NCBI GenBank assembly: GCA_002812745.2
Contig: NCSJ02000369.1
Span: 1-40,038 of the forward strand
Reading direction: 5' to 3'
Length of the DNA: 40,038 bases
Source: Scytalidium lignicola
Taxonomy: Eukaryota > Ascomycota > Leotiomycetes
The position numbers were made by a program, and so were the translations under genes. The number at the start of each line of letters is the position of its first letter. Positions within the stretch are counted from its first letter, which is position 1. Below are positions 20,601 to 30,900 of this stretch, piece by piece. The notes beneath the pieces were generated by a model. That model was not told where the DNA came from. It saw only the letters and a list, made by a program, of their open reading frames with translations, and did no database searches.

Positions 20601-22069
20601 ACGTGGGAAATTGGAGATCTCCCAGTGGGTAGCAATTTAGTTGGCTACAAGTGGGTGTTTACAGTCAAGTACACCCTTACAGGCCTGGTTGACTACCGTA
20701 AAGCACGGCTAGTGGCCCAGGGATTTAGTCAAACGCTTGGAGACGATTACTTGGAAACCTTCAGTCCTACCATGAGGCTTGAGTCGTTAAGAGTGCTCCT
20801 GGCAATCGTTGCGTTGGAGGATCTTGAAATATATCAAGCTGACGTCATGAGCGCTTATCCAAGGGCAAAGCTTCATACCACTATATATATGAGGCCACCT
20901 AACACCTTGAATGTGATGGAAGGAAAGGTGTTAGTGGTAAGACGGCCGCTTTATGGGCTAAAGCAGTCAGGTAGGGAGTGGTATATTGAGAGCTGTGCAG
21001 CTTCGAATCATTTGGTTTCAGGCCTTGTTACAGTGATCCAAGTGTTTTCATCAACCAAGACAAATCCATGATAATTGGACTGTATGTTGACGATATATTA
21101 GTATTGGGAAAAGACCCCAAAACTGTCAGAGCCATAGTTGATGGCATTGGCAAGAGATGGCAAATCAAAGATCTGGGACCTGTACAACGAATATTAGGAC
21201 TCAGGGTTACACGTGACAGAGCTAATTGCAGCTTACGGATCAACCAAAGCCAGTATATTACTGAATTGGTTAAAAGGTTTCATTTACAGGACGCAAAGCC
21301 AGTGAATTCACCTGTTACAGACCGTAACACTTTGGTGAAGGGCTTACCTGAAGAGCCGCAAGCTGATCAAGCGCTATATCAGGAGCTAATTGGCCAATTA
21401 GGATGGGTAACCAGGGGTTCCAGATTTGATATTAGCTATGTTGTTGGTCAGTTACAGCAACACTGTAACGCCCCAACCGTAAGGCATATGAATGCTGGCT
21501 TACGGGTTGTACGATATCTGAATGGAACTGTAAATAAGGAGCTATATATAGGCACTGACAAAGACCGTAATGGGCCTGGAGAGCCCATGGGAGCTCGAAT
21601 TCAAGGCTACAGCGATGCTGACTATGCTGGAGACCTATTAGATCGACGCTCAACTACAGGACATATATTCCTGTTAAATGGAGGTCCTATTTCATGGACT
21701 TCAACAAAACAACGATGTATGGCTACGTCAACTACTGAATCAGAGTATGTGGCACTTTCAGAGGCTAGCAAGCAAGGACAATGGCTACGGTCCTTACTCA
21801 GAGAGCTGGGACGGGGTGAGCTGTTAGGGGACGATTTGGAGGTTCCCATATTCAGCGATAATCAAGCTTGCATAGCTATTGCCAACGAACCAGTAGCACA
21901 CAAGCGTTCAAAGCATATTGACGTCAGATATCACCAAATCAGGGATCTGATTGCAAGTAGACAGATATCTGTGGAATACTGTTCTACAGGGGATATGAAG
22001 GCTGATATGTTAACAAAGCCGTTAACTTATCAGAGCTTTCAAAAGTGTATTGGTGGAATGCTTCGGTAA
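17700..22069 (+). pseudogene. Copia family B Gag-Pol polyprotein, one frameshift
   Basis: Ty1/copia polyprotein, 17700-~20988 then continuing in another frame to 22069. The start is the ATG at 17700. Gag is followed by a Lys-rich stretch and a perfect CCHC knuckle CFNCGKTGHIARFC (residues 249-262). The protease has DSGA (D335). Integrase has an HHCC region (HRRFGH..CEAC), D533 (HTDMWG), D596 (CDNAKEY) and E631 (IPERLNR). A Pro/Glu-rich spacer precedes RT, which has QADVMSAYPRAKL where the family usually has AFLNG, then LYGLKQS and YVDD in the second frame. RNase H ends with TTESEYVAL, HIDVRYHQIRDL and DMLTKPL. A 2-nt change at about 20988-20992 (GAGAG) breaks RT. There is very little RIP, so it is much younger than family A. 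Confidence 0.92.
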
Positions 22070-22202
22070 TCACCAAATTGGACAGAATCAGTAGACCTTA
22101 CAACAGGTCAGATGTATGAAAACACCGTACGCAACTACGGGTTTATGGAACTGATTTCTTGACGTTTTGCTAGCAACAAATTGTTGGCTACAGTGGTGAA
22201 AT

Positions 22203-22210
22203 AAGGGGAC
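22203..22210 (+). promoter_or_regulatory. Polypurine tract of copia B
   Basis: AAGGGGAC immediately before the LTR start TGTTG, the usual plus-strand primer position. Confidence 0.7.
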
Positions 22211-22462
22211 TGTTGTAGCCTCAAGTATTTGATACACTCACGTGACAAGCCATGGCAAAAGCCATATGAAGTCATAGAGTCGGAGTCGGGGCAATTATCA
22301 TACCTGTGAGACATTTTCACATGAAACGTACGTTTATAGGTGCGTATATGATATGGGAGTATTTCCCCAGCTGTAGCTGTTATTAGCTAGTTGTTATGAT
22401 AGTTGAAATTCATACTGTTCGCGTACGTACCAATGATAACAGTAGCCGTAGCCTGTTCAACA
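22211..22462 (+). repeat. 3' LTR of copia B (252 bp)
   Basis: Starts TGTTG and ends CAACA, a perfect 5-bp inverted terminus, and is preceded by the polypurine tract. Its last 80 bp match the 5' remnant at 17524-17606. The bases that follow (GGATC) have no clear partner at the 5' end, so no target duplication can be shown. Confidence 0.85.
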
Positions 22463-24050
22463 GGATCTTTTACAACCCGTACAACCCTTTGGACCTCATT
22501 ATATGGGCGCGATGACGTAGGCCTGTACGTCTTGCCACGCTCTTCTTTGGCCATACGAGAGCTTCATGAATTGTTGTAAAGATGGAGACATATCGTTGAA
22601 TTCGTTCCGGGAACCGCCTACTTTCTTGAAAACCCTTTTTATGGACTAAGATCCTAAGTCAAGGGAATTTCGTGCTAATATACGGAAATACAACTCTGCG
22701 CTTACGTTTACGTCTCTTGACTATAATAAAGATTAAAGAACTGACAATATGGGGCCTGGAATTACATGCTTTTCTATTCACGGCACTTTGTATCACATGT
22801 AATAGCCTTTACGGCTAGCCTCTCAATCAACTCTAAAGTTTGCACTTTTCGCTTGGGCCACAAGGCGGTGTAAACGGGTACCGTGAGAACATCGCGAACG
22901 TCCCTAGAAGAGCCGTTGGATCTGTGCGCTGTTGACGTATACGATTACTGCCACGGGCCCTGTCGCCCTGGGAGTTGAAGGCACGTGCGGCGCGTTATAA
23001 TAACCAAAGAGATAAGGCGTCCGTAAGTTACTTCGTACAGCAACATAGCTTTCTCTTGGCATCTGCTCCAAGAGCCATTCGAGGGGTGTTTCTGCCAATT
23101 GAACACTCATTCTTGGCGATTTACATTCTCCCTCGAAAGCTGCGTAGTATATCATCCAATGCAGGCAGCCAGATATGTCATCGCGAAACCGACAACAGCG
23201 CGAGCTAGCGTCGGTCTGAAGGATTCAAGATACTGGCAGCCTTCGTGTAGCCCATAAAGTGCGAGCCACAAGGCGCGTCTATCGAAGTAGTATCAGCACC
23301 AATAAAGGATGCACCTCATAACTGCAGACTCACTAGTCACAACGGCTTTTCCAAATGCTGTAATTCCAACCGGAGATAGAGGGTCAGCCTAAACCCCGAT
23401 ACTCGAATTAGGAATAAAGAGCATGTCGCCAGAGTGTCACTCAGCTTTAGATTTTAAGGGGTAACTGTTTGCTATCTTCGGATCAAAGAAGCCAGATAAT
23501 CGAATTAGAACATGAAAACATGTCACCAGAACACCATATCGATATGGCTAGTCAAATCTCGTCAATTAAGCAACCTGCTGTATAAGAATATCAGTTGCAT
23601 TTTTGCTACAGCTCGAAAGCTTACGGATACCGAAGAATCTCAAATTTGAGCACTCGCCTGAAGGTATGACCACGGTGGAGAGAGTTCGATTGAAATTGGA
23701 TTTGCCACTCAAAGTTATATACGCCACTCAAGACTCTCCTGAATACGTCACGCACGCTTACCTTTTGGACCACTTAGCAGCGTTTACACATTATCACCAG
23801 TAGCCGCCGTGGTTGCCAGTTAGAAAACAGAAAACACACTCCAGCGTATCACATCCTGAGCTCTACTGACGACGCATGATAACTCAGCCACTTCGTTTTG
23901 GATATGAGTTTAAGTGGGAGGTTATCTAAAAAATGTTAAAGTTTCATGGCCCTCAATTCCTATAAAACCAATCCCGCATTACTTTGTCAAACCTGCGAAA
24001 TCATTATATCATATTCAAATCTTCTGCTTAAAGTGTGATTGACTACAATT
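22463..24050. other. GC-balanced intergenic sequence, no convincing gene
   Basis: Single-copy-looking sequence without RIP bias. Reading frames are short and overlap on both strands. The best candidate is minus-strand 22904-23155 (MIYYAAFEGECKSPRMSVQL..), with protein-like composition and broken open stretches extending upstream to ~23300. It may be a decayed host gene, but I recognise no family. The plus-strand ORF 23603-23803 (..MTTVERVRLKLDLPLKVIYA..) is equally unassigned. Confidence 0.4.
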
Positions 24051-24320
24051 ATGACGCTTACCGTCTTACCCATCCTTAAACGCGACTGTAAATACACCGA
24101 CAACTACTTCTGCTATTCAATACCTGTCCCCGCCGTCGTTGGAATTGCTATTGGCAGCGCCGTTGCCTTCGTCGGCCTTCTTATTGCATTATTCTTTTGC
24201 ATTCGCATGCGCAGATGGAGGAACAAGCGCAAGAATGAAGAGCAGAGCACAGAGTATGCATTGGAGTATTTAGGGTCCGCAAAACGAGAGCAAATTGCTT
24301 GGAATCCAGATGCGTTTTAG
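24051..24320 (+). CDS. Small single-pass membrane protein
   Basis: 89 residues from the ATG at 24051 (an in-frame TTG lies 12 bp earlier). The N-terminus is short, with KRDC after residue 9 and two Cys (13 and 21). A strong transmembrane helix follows at about residues 27-51 (VPAVVGIAIGSAVAFVGLLI..), then a very basic cytosolic flank (RMRRWRNKRK) and an acidic/polar tail. This architecture is common among small fungal surface proteins, and the KR followed by Cys recalls Kex2-processed or RCR-type proteins, but the family cannot be assigned. It sits alone in a GC-balanced island with AT-rich sequence upstream. It could be real or a chance ORF. Confidence 0.5.
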   Translation: MTLTVLPILKRDCKYTDNYFCYSIPVPAVVGIAIGSAVAFVGLLIALFFCIRMRRWRNKRKNEEQSTEYALEYLGSAKREQIAWNPDAF

Positions 24321-26420
24321 GATATGGTACTCTGTATGCCCTATAATCGGAAATAATAATATTAATGCATTCGAAATTAAAGGATAAAGAAATACAGTTA
24401 TAACAGAGCTGGGGGGGCGGTTTGGTTGGGTATAGAGTAAATGTTAAATTTTGGGGATTGTAAGGGTAGCGATTACTTATAAACAGGGTAACATCATTTA
24501 TTGTATTTAGATTTATAATCTCTGCATAAAACAAAGAAATCCAATGTCTTTATTTATATCTAGTGCCTAGACAAATAGTATCACTTACTTTACTAATAAA
24601 TGGTATAAATAAAGCTGAGAGGAATTCTGCTTTAGTGAAAAAAAATTATGCGGCTGTGTGAGGCCCCAAAGTTATGGTCGCCGTTAATTTCGGGATACAC
24701 TTAAACAACAAGTCAACTAATTTCGAACGCAATAACTTAAGTCTTCCCCCCTCCGACGTTTTGCTGATGCCACACGCTCTACCCCTCGTTGAGCTGTAAG
24801 CCTGTTTTGATATCTTCAAGGATGTCTTGCGCTTAGACCAACGTTGTCATTGGCCATGAACGAAGTTGAGGGAATTTTGCCTCGGCAGGAACAGATGCAC
24901 AGCCACCCAAAGAGGAGGCGACTACCCATCATCTGTTAGCGCCAGCGGCTTCGAACTTGTGCAAGTCCTGCAAGCCGTAGCTTTAGGGAGTCAAGCTCTA
25001 AAATAATATGGGCTACACTTTGGGTATGCGGTGTACTAGATCAAGCATAGCATAGCACTAGATATCGACAGGCGATAATAGCATAAAAACGCCGTGTCAT
25101 ACTCAAACTTTGTGCAATTGTAATTCCCTCAATGCGCTTCCTCTGTTCTTTCTTTGTGGCCTCCCTCATTCCTCTGCTCCGTCGGTGCGCTCGATATATT
25201 CTGCTCTCCTTCCACCTCTTGTGCCAGTCCCCTGGACCTCTTATCCTCATTGCTGCTCTTTGCAGCTATTATGCTGTCGTAGAGGCCGCTCGGCATTTCT
25301 CCTTGGTCACTGTTCTTGGGGTGGTGTTGAAATGGGAGGATATGATGTCGGTGTTGTGTATGGTTGACAACAATGTCATGTGCTTCGATACATGCATCTT
25401 CGCTCGTATCGGCCTTTGAATGTGGCAACGTAGTGTTTCGGTCTGTGATCAGAGTTAATCAAAAATATCAAGCATCGATGTTAAAAAGTAAAACGCTGTC
25501 CGGGTACCTGGGAACGATTGTACCTTTGCTCAGAGGTTCTGGGAAGCCTGTGCCCTTCCTCGACGTTGTCTGCTTCAACTGTGGAGGCTTCTGAGTGAAC
25601 CCACTCATAACGATCGCTCACGCGGCACGAGGTTAATGAGTAGGAATGCTAACGCAGCACACATCGAGTTACTGGTGTCCAAGGCGCAGGAAGATAAAGG
25701 CAAGAACAACACGAAAGCCAAAACAAATTTAATTGACGCAATCTTGGACTCAAAATACCTTATGGTAGTGCCTCTCACCGTTTCTACGAGGGCTGAGTTT
25801 CACGGGTGAACTCGAATTTTCGGCTGCCGTCCAGCCCAATAGTCATTGGCATAGGTATCACCTGCCTTTAAAAATGCGCTCTTTTATCATCTCACCGTCT
25901 GCCACGCAAGCCCAGCCCAAGGCGCAGCTGAATGCCTGACAGCGCTCTACTTCAACAAACTTGGTGGTTGACCTCGGTATCCGTGTTGACTGGAGCTGGG
26001 TGTCTCAGAGACGCCATCGTTCAGCCGGGGTGAGGATCTTGTTAGGCAGCCAAAAGGAACATGGTCACTGGCCATGTGGCTGTCTTAATCCTATCTTTGC
26101 ATCAACCTGAGGTCCAATCCGCACTCATCGACAACTGCCCCTGCTAAGCAACAAGCATTCTGTCACTCGGCTTCTACGAATGGGTCTCGGTGAGCTGGCC
26201 ATACACGTGAACCGTCTAGCACAGGGATGCAGCAATGCTGACAGGGCTGTCACTCCAGGGGCCTGGCAGGCACGATATCAAATGTCGCTCGGCCCCTTCC
26301 CTCTGGAGATGCGGTATTATACGATATGGTCCCCTTTTTTTCCACGTTATTTTATGGGAGATGCTTTTGCACAGACCACTATGAAAGGAAAAGTGTAAGG
26401 GTCTTCGCTGTTTAACATGG
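24321..26420. other. Intergenic region with overlapping unassigned ORFs
   Basis: There is a run of seven G's near 24412. At 25041-25600 ORFs of 70-99 codons overlap on both strands: plus 25132-25419 is hydrophobic, minus 25129-25428 is hydrophilic. None shows a recognisable motif, so I call none. ORF 26180-26398 is likewise unassigned. The rest is plain intergenic sequence upstream of the GT32 gene. Confidence 0.4.
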
Positions 26421-26428
26421 TATAAATA
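26421..26428 (+). promoter_or_regulatory. TATA-like box upstream of GT32 gene
   Basis: TATAAATA, 148 bp upstream of the chosen ATG at 26576. A plausible core promoter element, not proven. Confidence 0.4.
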
Positions 26429-26575
26429 ATACTACGAATTCACTCGTTGAAAAAGTCCTTGCCAACGCCGTGCTTTGAAGGTCATTCCCTGAGGTATTGT
26501 TGCAAAGCACACCATCTCCATTCTCCTGTAGCCTGCGAAGCAGAAATACAGGGACATGGTCTTCTACATGGAATT

Positions 26576-27580
26576 ATGATCCGCCGATCCACGCGACGCG
26601 GCTCTGTTGTCTTCTTAGTATTTGTGATACTCTTTGTATCAATCTTTGCCTACAGGTCTCGATATCTGATTAGCTTGCTCTTCGAAAATGGACTCCAAGA
26701 TGCCACTTACCCCTCCAGCATCTGGTCGACTGCCCCTGGGCTCGACCAGAATGCTACGCAGCTGATCCCGAAGATTATACACCAGACGTACAAAACGGAG
26801 GTTATCCTGGCGCACTGGAAGGAAGGACAGCAAGCTGTGAAGGATCTGCATCCAGACTGGAAGTATATGGTAAACATTCCATCATTCATCACGAATCTAC
26901 TCAACGGCAGACCCTCGAGACGAGAATATGCTGACAAAAGCTTACAGTTCTGGACCGATGCCTCCGCCCACACTTTCATTGAGCAGCACTACCCCTCTTT
27001 CCTCTCCACCTATGAGTCCTACCCGCACCCCATCCAACGGGCCGATGCAATCCGCTATTTCCTTCTCTACTACTATGGCGGCATCTATCTCGATCTAGAC
27101 ATTAGCCCATACCGACCTCTCACTCCACTCTTGCAATTTCCCGCCTTCGCCTGTCGCACTTCGCCGACAGGTATCTCTAACGATGCGCTGGGCTCTATAC
27201 CAGAACATCCCTTCTTCAAGCTCGTGATTCAAAATCTGAAGGCATATAACAAGAATTGGGTCAGTGAATATCTGACGGTCATGTATAGCACTGGTCCGTT
27301 GTTTTTGAGTGTCATGTGGGTGCAGTATTTGAGGGGGAAAAGGGGGGCGATGGAGAGGATCAGGGTGCTGGTGAAGGATGGTGTAACGGGGGATAGTTAT
27401 GGGGTTTTTAAAANCGTACAAGGGAGTAGTTGGCATGGTGGCGATGCGAGGATGGTGCTTTGGATGGGCGAATATTGGGGCTTGGTTGCAGCAATGGGAC
27501 TGGTGACAAGCTTGGCTATTTTAGCGGGCCTGTGGTGGTGTTTCAGAAGATATTGCAGTAGAGGGGTGAAGAAGGAATAA
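26576..27580 (+). CDS. GT32 glycosyltransferase (DXD), SUR1/CSH1-like
   Basis: Type II Golgi glycosyltransferase of the Gly_transf_sug family. Its nearest relatives in function are probably the mannosyltransferases that turn inositol phosphoceramide into MIPC (SUR1/CSH1 in yeast); substrate is inferred. The chosen start is the ATG at 26576: upstream codons begin at a TTG and look like leader. After splicing a 78-bp intron the protein is 308 residues. It has an N-terminal signal anchor (residues 9-26), IPKIIHQTYK, WKYM-FWTDA across the splice junction, PIQRADAIRYFLLYYYGGIY, and the DXD motif D147-L-D149 that binds the nucleotide sugar through a metal ion. GISNDALGSIPEHPFF, STGPLF and SSWHGGDA follow, then a second membrane helix (275-297). 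Residue 254 is undefined (N at 27414). A LINE tail begins 6 bp after the stop. Confidence 0.88.
   Translation: MIRRSTRRGSVVFLVFVILFVSIFAYRSRYLISLLFENGLQDATYPSSIWSTAPGLDQNATQLIPKIIHQTYKTEVILAHWKEGQQAVKDLHPDWKYMVNIPSFITNLLNGRPSRREYADKSLQFWTDASAHTFIEQHYPSFLSTYESYPHPIQRADAIRYFLLYYYGGIYLDLDISPYRPLTPLLQFPAFACRTSPTGISNDALGSIPEHPFFKLVIQNLKAYNKNWVSEYLTVMYSTGPLFLSVMWVQYLRGKRGAMERIRVLVKDGVTGDSYGVFKXVQGSSWHGGDARMVLWMGEYWGLVAAMGLVTSLAILAGLWWCFRRYCSRGVKKE
26870..26947 (+). other. 78-bp in-frame intron of the GT32 gene
   Basis: Donor GTAAAC at 26870, branch-like GCTGAC at ~26929, acceptor TTACAG ending at 26947. Its length is a multiple of three and it has no stop, so the unspliced frame stays open. Splicing joins WKYM to FWTDA, the usual family arrangement, and removes 26 residues that do not fit the family. 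Confidence 0.85.
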
Positions 27581-27585
27581 TGAGA

Positions 27586-27607
27586 TTTTTTTTTTTTTTT
27601 TTTTTTT
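27586..27607 (-). repeat. 22-T run, probable LINE poly(A) tail
   Basis: An uninterrupted run of 22 T on the plus strand, i.e. A22 on the minus strand, at the 3' side of a minus-strand LINE. It starts 6 bp after the GT32 stop codon. Confidence 0.6.
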
Positions 27608-27924
27608 ACAATCATACTCTATATTCGGCTATTTCTAATTGGGCGCCTGTAGAGACTCCTCGAGCTACAGTACACGGTTTTCTACACTAATATTCCATGA
27701 TCCTGCCAGTGGCAAAAGAATCAACAGTTAAAAAGAAAGGAGAAGAAGAAACAAATTCAAAAGCTCGAAACCCGAAATAACTCAAACCCATACATGCACC
27801 CATAACTCCGTAGTGTAGTTGACTGTCTCCCTGTATTGTACAGCGCGCATTGTGCAATTTTACTCTCCTCAGGGTCCATCCCTTGTTTTGGTGTCTGTTT
27901 TTAAGGGCAAGTGTACTCTACGCA
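27608..27924 (-). other. LINE 3' untranslated region
   Basis: 317 bp between the ORF2 stop and the presumed poly(A). Nothing coding is seen. Part of it could be the original 3' flank of the GT32 gene if the T-run is not the true LINE end. Confidence 0.5.
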
Positions 27925-30900
27925 TTACATCGTTGCGTGTTCTCTGTATAGCTCTGGTTTGTAGTGTTTAAACTGGTCCAGGAGGCCAGTTGCTAGCATA
28001 ATGTTAACAGCCTTTGATGTGTATTTAAAGTGTCCAAGTACTGTTTTGATATCAGGATTAAGGCCACTGAAGTAGTAGTCTCGCTGTTCTTCAAATAAGT
28101 AGCATGTTTCCAGTACATGCCGAACTGTTTGATCGTCTTCCCCACAATCACAGAGCGACGATTCAGCTCTGTTGATTCTGTGTAAGTATGCCTTCAGGCC
28201 AATCTTGCCTGTTCTCATTTGTATTAGGACAGAGCTCATGGCCTTCTGCATCTTGTACAGGCCTTCGATGCCCTTTTGGAGCTCATTTCCCCACCATTGC
28301 CTGTATTGTGCGGCTGCTTCGGCCATGGGCCACTCTTTCCTCCAGTCCAGGAGGCATTCCTTTTTGATGATTCTCTTGATTGCAGACTGTAGTCTGTATA
28401 TCGGGCGTGCTAGTGCTGGCCCTAGTGCGGCTCTTGGTACAGCTTGTGCTGGAGTAGCTTGTACCGGTGCAGTCTGTGTTGCTTGTGCGGCCTGTATTGT
28501 AGCTGTGGTTTGTGGTGTTGTCCACACCAATCTTGTTGTAGCTTGTGGTCTGGCTACTGTGGGTGTAGTAGGTTCGGCTCTTGTAGGTCTGGCTACAGGC
28601 CTTACTACTGTTCTAGCTCCTAATGGTGTAGCTGGCTCAGCTACATGGATCCCCGCTGACTCTCCTGTGGCTTCCTTAGCCAGTGTATCTGCCTTTTCCG
28701 CTCCAGAGCCTCCAGCCCATGCTGGTATCCAGTGTAGAAACACCCTGATATTGCTCTGGTGCAGTTGATCGATCTTCCCGGCAATTTCTCTCAAAATGTA
28801 TTGCCCTAATTGTAGTTGTGGTCTCTGGACTGATAAAATTGCCGCTTGATTAGTTGTAAATATGTTGACCTGTTTGGTGGCGGATCTTGCCCTCAAAGCT
28901 AGTCCTAGAGCCTCCGAGATGCCCATGAGGGATGCTGCGTAGACATTGCTGTGGCTATCTGGTCCAAGGTAAGCTTTCACCATCCACTCCCTCTCCTCAC
29001 ACCAGGCCGCTGCCCCTATTTGACCTCCCTTGCCACTTCCATCAGTGTATATCCACATTTGGTTAGGATTCTTGTTCTTGCGTAGCCTGTCGTGTATCTC
29101 TGCTGCTATCTCGTCGTTCTTTGCAATCCATACAATTGGTGGTTGCCACCAGGGAGGGACCGCATGATGTGTGTATGGCTCCAGTGGGCCAATCTTTGTC
29201 TTGAGCTTGTCTTCCAGTTTCACTTCCAGTCTTTGGAGAGTAGATTGTCTCTTGGACAACGGGTGTATGCCAGCTTGACGGACAATCTTCTTGGTTATCA
29301 GTGTTTTGTATATTGGACTAGCCATGATTCTGTCTGTGGACATGATTGATCGCTTCATTAGGACCTGGTCTATGCCCATGGTGTAGGTCTCCTTCTCCAG
29401 TGCTGCTAGTGCTGTAGTGCAGAAGGCCCCTGTGGCTACACATAGGGCACTCTTCTGGAGTGCATTCAACGTCTTCAACATGTCTTTCCTTCGAGTCTTT
29501 TCAGCTGTGTAATCCTCAGGGATGTACCAGGCCGAGCACGCATATGTCATGATCGGTAGAACTACCACGTTGTATAACTTTAGAATCTCTGTCCTTGTTA
29601 CTCCCCAAGTAGAGCTGTGATTGCCTGTAAAGCAGCTATTGCCTTGGTTGCCCGCTCCTTGATATGTTTCATGTGTGCTTCCCATCCCAGGTCCGGGTCA
29701 AAGATCACTCCCAAGTATCTGACAGCCTTTTTAGACTTTATTACCTTGGGAGGCTGATTGCTTGGAGCTAGGATAGTCAGTGGTCTGTCGAGGTCCTCCT
29801 TATTAAAGTCTTTGCGTCTTCGGTCGTATTTGTGAACAAAGTGCATTAACTCAAATTTGTCCACTGCGAACACAGAGGCATGTCTCCTGGCCCATTCTTC
29901 GCACTCTTGGGCCACTCCTGTTAGTGTGGCAATTGTCTCTGCAGTGTCCTTGCCCTCGGCCAGTATCCCTACATCGTCGATATACCCTCCTTTCGTGGTT
30001 GTTGCAAATTTTAGCCTTTTAGTTTCCACCAGATCTGCATTGTAAAACAGGTATAGAATGGGTGACAGAGGTGATCCCTGGGGAATGCCGGTGTCTACTG
30101 TGAATTCCGGTCCTGTACCTTCTGCAAGCCTAATTTTTGACTTCCGGTTCTGTAGGTAGCTGGCCATCCAATTCACAAGCTGAAGTGGCAGGCCTCTCTT
30201 TCTCATGTTGTGGAGCAATCTCCTGTGGGATACATTGTCAAAGGCCCCTGATACGTCCAGAAGTAGTAGGCTAGCCACTTTCTTCTTTCTCCATATCGAG
30301 TGAATCCTTTCTGTGAACATGTGGATAGCATGCTCGCACAAGACGCCAGCTTCCTACCCCCAGCGTGCTGAATTGGCAGCATGTAATACCTCTCAGCCAG
30401 GTATTGCATACGTTTCGCTAGAATTGTATCCATTACCTTCCCAATGGTATTCATGAGTGCGATAGGCCTGTACGCCTTGGGCTCTGAATAGTCTGGCTTG
30501 CTTGGTTTGCGCAAGATCACTGTAACTGACTTCTTGAAGTGTTCAGGGCAGTATCCAAGCCTGAGGGACGCGTTGAATATTTGTACCAATGTTGGGGCGA
30601 TCACTTCAGCTACTGTTTTGAGTACCCTGTTTGGGATCCCATCTTCCCCTGGCGCCTTGTCTGGTGGCACGTATCTCAAGGCCTCCGTTACCTCCCACTC
30701 CGTGATTTCAGGCCAGTCTCCCCTTGATTGAGGGTATCTGACTCCTTCAATGTCCTCCAGGTTTGCCTCTGGTGGCTTTGGGAAGTGCACTTCTCGAAAT
30801 GCCTCGCATTTGCCCTGTAATTCCTCTGCCATGGTTTTGTCCTTCCTCTGTATGTCAGGGGTGTAAGCTACTCTGGGTGCTTCCCGGTTTTTAACCCATT

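Larger units (their letters stand above)
17524..22462 (+). mobile_element. Copia family B retrotransposon, 5'-truncated
   Basis: Contains a partial 5' LTR, PBS, nearly intact polyprotein, PPT and full 3' LTR. A partial 5' LTR would remove most of the promoter, so this copy is likely silent as well as frameshifted. Confidence 0.88.

Noticed and set aside
25129..25428. Overlapping ORFs of 95-99 codons on both strands
   Set aside because: No motif, no preference between strands and no gene signals; kept only as an intergenic note.
28172..28768. 198-codon plus-strand ORF, Ala/Cys/Val-rich and hydrophobic
   Set aside because: Antisense shadow of the Pro/Ala/Thr-rich linker and RNase H of LINE ORF2.
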